A DNA stretch of 64,000 bases from Vitis vinifera (lineage: Eukaryota; Streptophyta; Magnoliopsida; Vitales; Vitaceae). Positions 57,001 through 64,000 of the stretch are shown here, one piece after another. The notes below the pieces were generated by a model. The model saw nothing but the letters and a program-made list of their open reading frames with translations, had not been told where the DNA came from and made no database searches. The stretch's first letter is position 1. Every line of letters starts with the position of its first letter. The stretch covers positions 7,694,001 through 7,758,000 of the forward strand of contig NC_081817.1 of the NCBI RefSeq assembly GCF_030704535.1, given 5' to 3'. Made by a program: the position numbers and the translations under genes.

Positions 57001-58326
57001 CTGAAATTTCTGTTGCAGAGTGGGGTTGGATTTGAAAATCTTTCCTGTATTCGACATTTAGTAATTGTAATGTGTCCCAAACTAGTACTGTTGGCAGAAG
57101 ATCAACCACTGCCTTGCAATCTTGAGTACTTGGAGATAAATAAGTGTGCTAGCCTGGAGAAGCTGCCAATTGGACTGCAAAGCCTCACATCTCTTAGAGA
57201 GTTGAGTATCCAGAAATGCCCGAAACTCTGTTCCTTGGCAGAGATGGACTTCCCTCCTATGCTAATAAGTCTTGAGCTTTATGATTGTGAGGGGCTTGAG
57301 TCACTACCTGATGGGATGATGATAAATGGCGAAAACAGAAACTTTTGTCTCCTTGAATGCTTGAAGATAGTGCATTGCCCATCTCTCATTTGCTTTCCAA
57401 GAGGGGAGCTACCCTCCAAGCTCAAGGAACTGGAGATTATAGATTGTGCAAAGTTACAGTCTCTTCCAGAGGGACTAATTCTTGGTGACCACACTTGTCA
57501 TCTCGAGTTCTTAAGGATCCATAGATGTCCATTGCTCTCATCCTTCCCAAGAGGTTTGTTACCCTCCACCATGAAGAGATTAGAGATTCGGAATTGTAAA
57601 CAGTTGGAGTCAATTTCATTGTTGTCCCACAGCACAACACTCGAATATCTGCGGATTGACAGATTGAAGATTAATTTTTCAGGGTGCCTCCACAGCCTTA
57701 AGCATCTCATTGAACTACACATATATAGTTGTTCAGGATTGGAGTCATTTCCAGAAAGGGGCTTCTCCTCCCCTAACCTGAAAATGCTTCATATTGATGA
57801 TTGCAAGAATCTCAAATCCCTACCTCTTCAGATGCAAAGCTTCACATCTCTTCGAGACTTGAGGATATATGATTGTCCAAATTTAGTTTCCTTTGCAGAA
57901 GAGGGTTTGTCCCTGAACTTAACATCATTTTGGATTCGAAATTGCAAGAACCTGAAGATGCCCCTATATCAATGGGGCCTCCATGGACTCACTTCTCTTC
58001 AGACTTTTGTCATAAATAATGTGGCTCCATTTTGTGATCATGACTCTCTGCCTCTTCTGCCTAGAACTCTAACCTATCTTTCCATCAGCAAATTCCACAA
58101 TTTGGAATCCTTGTCCTCCATGGGACTCCAAAATCTCACCTCTCTTGAAATACTAGAGATCTACAGCTGCCCAAAGCTCCAGACCTTTTTGCCAAAGGAA
58201 GGCCTGTCTGCCACACTTTCAAATCTTCGTATCAAATTCTGTCCCATTATTGAAGCAAGGTGCCGAAAGAACAAAGGAGAAGATTGGCCCATGATTTCTC
58301 ACATCCCCCGCATAGATATGGATTGA
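54070..58326 (+). CDS. CC-NBS-LRR disease resistance protein (RPP13-like)
   Basis: Single exon of 1418 codons, uninterrupted. The N-terminal Rx-type coiled-coil domain (about 5-130) includes LYDADDILDEF-like sequence (LAYDADDILDEFATQ). The NB-ARC domain has P-loop GMGGVGKTT (about 207-215), kinase-2 LLVLDDVW (about 283-290), RNBS-B GSKIIVTTRD, GLPL near 375, RNBS-D CFAYCSIFPKDYEF and MHDL near 499. About 30 irregular leucine-rich repeats run from about 580 to 1400; in the distal half the pattern IxxCPKL and LPSxLxxL recurs, typical of grape RPP13-like members. These proteins are intracellular immune sensors. The length and motif set are normal and nothing is broken, so it is probably functional; its ligand is unknown. 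The start is MDAVGGAVLSALFG. Confidence 0.95.
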   Translation: MDAVGGAVLSALFGVLFDKLTSADLTFARREQIHSELKKWEKTLMKINAVLDDAEEKQMSNRFVKIWLSELRDLAYDADDILDEFATQAALRPNLISESQGSPSKVWSLIPTCCTTLISPTDFMFNVEMGSKIKDITARLMDISTRRIELGLEKVGGPVSTWQRPPTTCLVNEPCVYGRDKDEKMIVDLLLRDGGSESKVGVVPIVGMGGVGKTTLARLVFNDETIKQYFTLRSWVCVSDEFDIIRITKAILDSITSQTTALSDLNQLQVKLSDALAGKRFLLVLDDVWNKNYGDWVLLRSPFSTGAAGSKIIVTTRDAEVARMMAGSDNYHYVKALSYDDCWSVFVQHAFENRNICAHPSLEVIGKKIVQKCGGLPLAAKTLGGLLRSKSKDDEWEDVLYSKIWNFPDKESDILPALRLSYHYLPSHLKRCFAYCSIFPKDYEFDKKELVLLWMAEGLIQQSPKGKKQMEDMGSDYFCELLSRSFFQLSSCNGSRFVMHDLINDLAQYVSEEICFHLEDSLDSNQKHTFSGSVRHSSFARCKYEVFRKFEDFYKAKNLRTFLALPIHMQYYDFFHLTDKVSHDLLPKLRYLRVLSLSHYEIRELPNSIGDLKHLRYLNLSCTIIQELPDSLSDLHNLQTLVLFRCRRLNRLPRGFKNLINLRHLDIAHTHQLEVMPPQMGKLKSLQTLSKFIVGKSKELGIKELGDLLHLRGKLSILDLQNVVDIQDARDANLKDKHHLEELLMEWSSNMFDDSQNETIELNVLHFLQPNTNLKKLTIQSYGGLTFPYWIGDPSFSKMVCLELNYCRKCTLLPSLGRLSSLKKLCVKGMQGVKSVGIEFYGEPSLCVKPFPSLEFLRFEDMPEWEEWCSSESYPRLRELEIHHCPKLIQKLPSHLPSLVKLDIIDCPKLVAPLPSLPFLRDLIVAECNEAMLRSGGDLTSLITLRLENISNLTFLNEGLVRFLGALEVLEICNCSELKFLLQSGVGFENLSCIRHLVIVMCPKLVLLAEDQPLPCNLEYLEINKCASLEKLPIGLQSLTSLRELSIQKCPKLCSLAEMDFPPMLISLELYDCEGLESLPDGMMINGENRNFCLLECLKIVHCPSLICFPRGELPSKLKELEIIDCAKLQSLPEGLILGDHTCHLEFLRIHRCPLLSSFPRGLLPSTMKRLEIRNCKQLESISLLSHSTTLEYLRIDRLKINFSGCLHSLKHLIELHIYSCSGLESFPERGFSSPNLKMLHIDDCKNLKSLPLQMQSFTSLRDLRIYDCPNLVSFAEEGLSLNLTSFWIRNCKNLKMPLYQWGLHGLTSLQTFVINNVAPFCDHDSLPLLPRTLTYLSISKFHNLESLSSMGLQNLTSLEILEIYSCPKLQTFLPKEGLSATLSNLRIKFCPIIEARCRKNKGEDWPMISHIPRIDMD

Positions 58327-59893
58327 ACTGCATTCTAAGGTATCCCATACTTATGGTTCCATCAGTGCTCATTCACAACATACTGTTCTTGTATACCATT
58401 TTGTTTATACTAAGCAATCTTTTTACTAAAATGAAAAAAATTGCTAGGAGGTGGCTTTTGACAGCATTTACAGGGCTTGGGGCTTTCTCTCCATATTCTT
58501 CCTCTTATTGGCCCCTACATATCCATGTTCAGCCATTCATTTTGGTGAATCCCCTATGAAATGCATGGCACGAGATGGAATTGGATCATGCAGCAGACAA
58601 CAACAAAAAAAAGGTAAGATCTATATATTGACAAACAGTGGCTTCTGAAGAAACTATTGGTTAACATTTTCTCTTAAATCTGTGTTCCTCGTATCGGTCT
58701 CTTCATCAGTTTCCTGTGAGCAACTTCAGCTATACAACAATGTGTAAAAGATGAAAAGGATCTCAAGCATACACATCTCTCATTTGTTATACCATTGTTT
58801 TGGTCCTCAATCACTCCTAGTCCACTCTGAAGTTCTCTTTTCCAGTTTTGTAGTAAACAACTTCCTCACTTATTTTGCCCATTAAATGAAATTATCGCTT
58901 TGGTTATTACAGTACAGCCTTTATGTTTGAAGTTGAAATATTACTTGTGCTAAGTGATGGCATACTGGATATGTTATCTTGAATACAGACTCTCTTATGT
59001 CTTACCATCTATGCTCACTAAATATTTCCTTTCTTCCATTCTACACTTTTCTTTCTTTCTTGCTCTACTTATTTTTTCTAAACGGCTTGGAAGAAGTATC
59101 AAAGCACTTTGTCCAAGACAAGATGTATCACTTCCCTCTATTAACTATTTATCTTCATAACTTGTGGTATATTTTTCAGGCATTTTCTGCATAGAGCCCC
59201 TTGACATCAAGAGTAGCATCTAGCGGTTCTCTGTTTCTTCCATGTAAATATGACCTCTCTTAGTCGTAATAACATGGAGAAGCAGCCAAAATGCTGTATT
59301 TCCCACCTCTATTGGAGAATGGAGAATCATAAGAGTGCCAAAACTTGTGTTCTTCTCAGGGACTGGTTTCCCGTCTATGCTTAGAAGCATTTTGCTTGGC
59401 AATTGGGGAAGTGTCCAAAGGTGGCACCCAACTGTAGGATGATGCTGAACAATGACAAACTAGTTACTACCAAAATTTCATATGAATGGACTTCAGCCAG
59501 TTGATGTGGATGTGGTCTCTTGGCTCATGATTTATTTTTCCTTCAGGCATTTTCTATGCGTGCATTGAAAGAAATTTAATGTTGTCTTGATGTAATGGAA
59601 CTATCTAAAGGGGGATGAATTGGTAGTCCCTTAATTAATTCCCAAATTTTATTCTTACGATCATTTGTCTATATTCATTTTCCAAGTCATTTCCAAGTAT
59701 GGTATTCCATTTGAACCAAATGTGGTACTCCATTTCCAGTCATTCCCAAATGTAGAATCCTATTCCAAGTGTAAGCTACAAGTGTTTGTTGTTTAATACG
59801 TTAATCTTAAAATAAGATAATAAAAAAACATGATGAATGATGGAAATTTAATCTTTTTCAACTTATGATTTATTGTAATGTGAATAGTAGAGG
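58327..59893. other. 3' flank of the NBS-LRR gene, possibly with UTR introns
   Basis: Short frames here are not protein-like. A possible donor (AAAGGTAAGA) near 58613 and repeated acceptor-like TTTTTCAGGCATTTTCTGC (near 59174) and TTCAGGCATTTTCTATGC (near 59544) may mark introns in the 3' UTR, or a small duplication. No other gene is seen. Confidence 0.4.
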
Positions 59894-59894
59894 G

Positions 59895-59969
59895 GCAAAT
59901 GTAGCCAGGTGGATCAAGGCAATAGATCGTGAATCCACCATACACAGGTCCAATTCTCGTCGTTCGCCC
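59895..59969 (+). pseudogene. trnH: Organellar trnH-GUG pseudogene in nuclear DNA
   Basis: The 75 bases follow plastid tRNA-His: GCAAATGTAGCCAGGTGG, ATCAAGGCA, anticodon loop ATCGTGAATCC, CACCATACACAGG and TCGTTCGCCC. The GTG anticodon is kept, but both the acceptor and anticodon stems have A-C mismatches, and most changes from the plastid gene (as I remember it) are G to A or C to T. In eudicot mitochondria trnH is itself plastid-derived, so the donor may be either organelle. It is not likely to be a functional tRNA. Confidence 0.8.
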
Positions 59970-60630
59970 ATAACTAAACTAAATCGTTTGCTATAAAAAT
60001 GATTTTTTTTATTTCCTTATATTCAAAGCATCGAAGCTTTTATAGAGAGTACAAAACATAATTTATTTCATAATATCTTACGACTTGAAATGCTACTATC
60101 ACAAATTGAGTATTGTGTTATAGGAGATGATTATTATTAAATCGTAAACATCTAGGTGGGGGTAAATTCGATTTAAGGACATAAAATCAAACTCTAATCT
60201 TAATCAACCTTATTTGTGACTTAAATTTTTATCTGATTTATTTATTTTACATATTTATTAGTCCATATGTTTTTAATAAATTGGACAAAAATCTTAAGAC
60301 AAATTTCATTTTATTGTTTGATTATTAAGATTACCATAAAATAAAATGGTAATCCGAACCTACGGATTATATACATATCACTAGCATCATAAAACTATAT
60401 TTTGAACCATATTTTATGACTCAATCCCCCATCTCGGATAAGAATACTATAAGGGTAAGAATTAATATTTGGTTCTTTTTAGACAAATATAATTTAAAAA
60501 GTCTTTTGAATCTTAGATAGTTGTCACCAGTCATTCATAAAAAAATTACTATTTTTAATTTAATATATAATCAAATGATTTATTTTATTTTAAAAATTTA
60601 TTATATCATCATTGAGGTTTATTTATTAAT
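59970..60630. other. AT-rich intergenic DNA
   Basis: No gene is seen. Confidence 0.5.
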
Positions 60631-60631
60631 C

Positions 60632-60893
60632 TATTTTTCAAAATTTTCTTGTAATTATAAAATCATTATTTTTTTGCCTTTTTAAAAATTTAATTTATTA
60701 ATATTAAAAATATAAAAATCTATTTTTCAAAATTTTTTATAATTATAAAAATGATTAATTTTAGTTTTTTAAAAAAGTTAATTTATTAATATTAAAAATA
60801 TAAAAATATATTTTTCAAAATTTTCTTGTAATTATAAAAATGATTATTTTTAGTTTTTAAAAAAAGTTAATTTATTAATATTAAAAGCATTTT
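60632..60893. repeat. Tandem repeat, 88-bp unit, three copies
   Basis: ATTTTTCAAAATTTTCTTGT or a close variant begins near 60632, 60722 and 60809. Each copy continues with AATTATAAAAATGATTATTT and AGTTAATTTATTAATATT. Confidence 0.85.
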
Positions 60894-61209
60894 TATATTT
60901 TTATATTTATGTGACATATGGGGAAAAACATTATTAGAACCACTTTTTCAAATTGTCGTAAAAATGTTTTATGGAGGCGCAACAAAGGAAAACACTTCCG
61001 CTAAAACCATTTCAACCAAAACCACGGGGGCTATTTTTGTAATTCAAATCGATAAAATTTCCATCAAAATTCTTTTTGGTCAACCCGCACAAAGCAATTG
61101 ATACCCGATCACCCAGAGATTTGATCAAGCTAGGTGGCATTTGCGTAATTATAAAGAATACTAGGGCTGTTTCTTGCTAACCTTAGGACTATTTATGGTT
61201 TTACCTGTC

Positions 61210-61217
61210 TAGGGTTT
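61210..61217 (+). promoter_or_regulatory. Telo-box (TAGGGTTT)
   Basis: TAGGGTTT, the reverse of AAACCCTA, 48 bases upstream of the short first exon. Telo-boxes are common in plant ribosomal-protein gene promoters. A second, TTAGGGTTTT, lies in the intron near 61331. Confidence 0.5.
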
Positions 61218-61264
61218 TCAGCAGAACCAAAGGAGCAGAGCAACGATATCGGTCGTCGGAAGCC

Positions 61265-61275
61265 ATGGTTCTCAA
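61265..61275 (+). CDS. Possible first exon (MVLK) of a ribosomal protein gene, candidate eL24
   Basis: ATGGTTCTCAA is followed by the donor GTACGTTAG, and an A-rich leader with a telo-box precedes it. Plant eL24 (RPL24) proteins begin MVLK with a first intron after 11 coding bases, as I recall for the Arabidopsis gene, which fits exactly. No second exon was found up to the window end, so an intron of more than 2.7 kb containing the SINE and the LINE is required. Eleven bases alone prove little, so this is a hypothesis. Confidence 0.35.
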
Positions 61276-62962
61276 GTACGTTAGTTTCCTGTTTGTTTAG
61301 TGAGAAAGTGAGGGAAGACCAATGAAGATTAGGGTTTTGAATATTAGATTTTACATTATCTGAGGCTCTTACTTTTTCTCTTTTGTATTGGAACTGTATG
61401 AAACACGAGATTCAAAATTTTCGTTCGTTTTCTGATCTTTTCTTTTACGCAATTTTCTCAGTAACGAAATGGAGGGCAATGTGTGCCCGTTCGTTCATTA
61501 TCTGCTTCTTTTTGCGTGCCTTTTTTTTTTCTTCCCTACTTTTGGAATGCGTCATAGTTTGCGATTGCTGTGAGCTGTTCTCTCCCATCAAACCCTAGTT
61601 CTAGTGATATATGCATTTTTTTTTTTAATTTGAGATCATCCTGGATTTGGTATTGGGATTTCTTATGTAGCCTGGGAGGCATTTTATATTTGATAAACTG
61701 CAAGCAAATCGTTGAAAGGAGGGTTTGTTAGATTTTTTGGGTGAAAGGGTGTTGGGGATGAAGCTTCTCAAGGGGATCAACGAGCACTGCGTATCCACCA
61801 ATTTAGGTTTAAAAAAGATATAAAACTGACACCCTTTATCAGAGACATTTCTCCTGATATTCTCAGATTGATAATCATAAATTGTCTTTCCTACCCATAG
61901 TGGTTGGGTTTTTGGAATGTGCATTGTCATCAACACTTTGATCAATAAGATCTCTGGAGATTGTTTATTTAGCTTCTCTTCTTAACTTGTGCCATAGTCA
62001 TTTATTTTCATTTAGCTAAACTGAATAGAGCTTCGACCTAATTTTGGTTCATTTATGCAAATCATATCTCCTGTGCCACTTCTGCAGCTGATCCTATTTC
62101 CTAGTAGTCAGTTACTCAAGGAACTTGCTAATGGGTATGACCTATCTGGCCAGTCTTAGATTCTAGAATGCCAACTTCTCTATGGATATTCATATTTTTT
62201 AAGTGTACTAATTTAAAGATGTAAAAGACTATTGCATACCATTTGTGCAAACTATAGTAAAATATTTTATATAAGTTCCACTTCATGATCAGTTTCTTTT
62301 TCTTAATTTTAAGAAGCCATATTGGTTCAATATTTTCTAAATCATCTGTGGAATATTATTACTACATGAAATATGTCGCTAATTATTCATGACTTGAGCA
62401 AATCGTTATGAACTCTTCTAGAATAGATGTATATGTTTCAATGCTTCCTCCTGGCTATAACTAGTATGCAGGCACCTCTACTACCCACCTTCCACCACAT
62501 TTGCACACATGAACAAAGGAAACGAACAAAAAGAGCCTTTGACTTGGACAGCTAAAATCTGGCTGAAGGAGATGCATGTGCTTGGGTTAGGAGGTGGTGT
62601 TGAAAAACCATTTGTTAGATCTCTGTGAGCATGTGTCCTATAAGGCAAAAAGGTATTCATATTTTGATAGAGCTGATCCCAAGCATTTGGGTATAGGGCC
62701 TTGTTTTGTTGAGTTGGAATTGATTCTAGGAATTCTTGTGGAATCTCTCGGATGTATTCATAATTTGTTAATTAATTCTGAGATCCTGGGCAGTTCTTGC
62801 TGCAGAATGATGTACTGTATCACATCTTTGACATTATGGTTAAGGAACAGAATGACAAATGAAAAATAGAAGTTAGTTTATAGGATGTGCATGGGACTTT
62901 TCTATGGGCCTATAAATGTAATTATAATATATTTGAAATAACAAACATGTGATTGGTAGCCC
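61276..62962. other. Putative intron or intergenic DNA
   Basis: Less AT-rich than the intergenic DNA elsewhere. No further exon is recognised. Confidence 0.35.
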
Positions 62963-63042
62963 TTGAGGCCTGGTTCAAGGAGGTTGGGATGGGCATGTGG
63001 GAGTTCTGGGTTTGAGTCTTAGCAGAGAAAATAATAATAAGA
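62963..63042 (+). mobile_element. tRNA-derived SINE (copy 4)
   Basis: It begins TTGAGGCCTGGTTCAAGG, with spacer GGTTGGGATGGGCATGTGG, B-box region TGGGTTTGAGTCTTAGC and an A-rich end. Related to the copies at 31664, 40929 and 41275. A target duplication was not found. Confidence 0.7.
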
Positions 63043-63229
63043 AGTTTTACTTTAAAAAAATCTGTATTTTCTTAATTACCAGTAGTCTGAATGAAAATGG
63101 TGTACTTTGGTTTCTTTTTGGATAGAATAAGTAATTAACTCATGCATTCTAATATGCATAGTTCTGCCACATATTCTATTATCCTTGATCTTTATGTCCC
63201 TTGTTGATACCGTTTTTTATTTGGCTCTG

Positions 63230-64000
63230 ATTTTTGAGGGACTTTAATGATTGGGAGATGGAGATGATAGGGAACTTGTTGCATGTGTTGAGGGATTTCA
63301 AGCCTTCTATGGAGGAAGACTCAGTCCGTTGGAAGGGAGGAAGGAATGGTAAATTTAGGGTGAAAGAAGCCTATAGATTGGTGACCAGACCGAATGATAT
63401 TGGTTTTCCTGCTAGATGCATTTGGGTGGATTCAGTTCCAACCAAGGTTGCATTCTACGCTTGGGAGGCTACTTGGGGGAGGGTGCTCACTCTTGATAGA
63501 CTTCAGAAAAGAGGATGGCAGCTTCCTAACTGCTGTTTTCTATGTGGTTGTGAAGAAGAAACTGTAAATCACATTCTTATTCATTGTATAGTAGTCAGAG
63601 TTTTGTGGGATATTGTTCTTGGGTTATCAGGTGTGCAGTGGGTTTTTCCAGAAACTGTAAAGGAGGTTCTAACTAGCTGGAGGGGCCCTTTCGTGGGAAA
63701 GAAAAGGAAAAAGATATGGAAATCCATTCCGTTGTGTATTTTTTGGACGGTTTGGAAGGAAAGAAATAGGTTAGCTTTTAGGGGAGGAGAGCTTAATATC
63801 CAAAAGCTTAAGAATTCTTTTGTGTGTAGTTTGTGGAGTTGGGCTAGATTGTATATTGGTAAGGAGCGTATGTCCCTTATAGGGTTCCTAGAATGGTTGG
63901 CGTCCAACTAAGGGATGGTGAGGCTCGTTGTTTTTTTGGCTTTTTGAGGGGTTTGTTGCTTTGTATACCCCCTGTATACTTGTAACTCTTTGCCCTTCAT
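63230..64000 (+). mobile_element. 5'-truncated LINE (L1-type) with zf-RVT domain
   Basis: An open frame at 63237-63911 encodes the C-terminus of a LINE ORF2 after the reverse transcriptase: DFNDWEMEMIGNLLHVL, RWKGGRNGKFRVKEAY, VPTKVAFYAWEATWGR, and the zinc-binding CCFLCGCEEETVNHILIHC, then IFWTVWKERNRLAFRGG. The frame has no ATG and starts in the middle of the ORF2 product, as expected for a 5'-truncated copy. The 3' UTR (TTTGTATACCCCCTGTATAC) runs off the window at 64000. Confidence 0.9.

Noticed and set aside
54366-57722. Several minus-strand and shifted ORFs inside the NBS-LRR gene
   Set aside because: Shadows of an intact 1418-codon frame.

Overview
This 64-kb window is nuclear DNA of a flowering plant, most likely a grapevine (Vitis) or close relative. 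The evidence is intron-rich genes with canonical GT-AG splice sites, very AT-rich intergenic DNA full of small TTA/TAA-flanked MITEs, and a retrotransposon primed by plant initiator tRNA-Met. The genes present are GINT1, PDK1, a bark-storage-protein-like gene, a strictosidine-synthase-like gene, an RPP13-like CC-NBS-LRR gene and a B3-domain gene. The species is an inference from recognised families; no database was searched.

Layout. 0-12 kb: a single-exon B3-domain gene (minus), then a tandem pair of strictosidine-synthase-like genes (minus). The proximal copy (10.4-11.8 kb) looks intact in three exons. The other (6.9-8.1 kb) is broken by stops, frameshifts and a deletion, and its duplicated block carries about 1.7 kb of LTR-like DNA that the intact block lacks. 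12-28 kb is gene-poor: a seven-unit repeat of about 185 bp, an 820-bp direct repeat, MITEs, a two-exon gene tail, an interrupted reading frame with an Arg-Gly motif, a repeat of about 60 bp and a perfect 27-bp-arm hairpin. 28-35.4 kb: GINT1, four exons with a 4.6-kb second intron. 37.3-46.1 kb: PDK1, eleven exons, whose introns hold SINE and LINE insertions with target-site duplications. 48-50 kb: a six-exon secreted phosphorylase-fold (bark storage protein-like) gene with a GC-AG intron. 50.65-53.56 kb: a young non-autonomous LTR retrotransposon whose only ORF joins Gag, a zinc knuckle and a chromodomain; it interrupts a small fragment similar to exon 4 of the storage-protein gene. 54.1-58.3 kb: an intact single-exon CC-NBS-LRR gene of 1418 codons. 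59.9 kb: a decayed organellar trnH(GUG). 61.3 kb: a very short first exon with a telo-box, possibly ribosomal protein eL24. 63.2-64 kb: a 5'-truncated LINE that runs off the window.

The genes do not form a pathway. GINT1 acts in Golgi sphingolipid glycosylation, PDK1 in phosphoinositide/AGC-kinase signalling, the storage-protein gene in nitrogen storage, and the NBS-LRR in immunity. The least ordinary item is the compact Gag-chromodomain element. The best-supported structural findings are the SINE with a perfect 15-bp target-site duplication, the back-to-back MITEs sharing one TAA, and the organellar tRNA-His relic.
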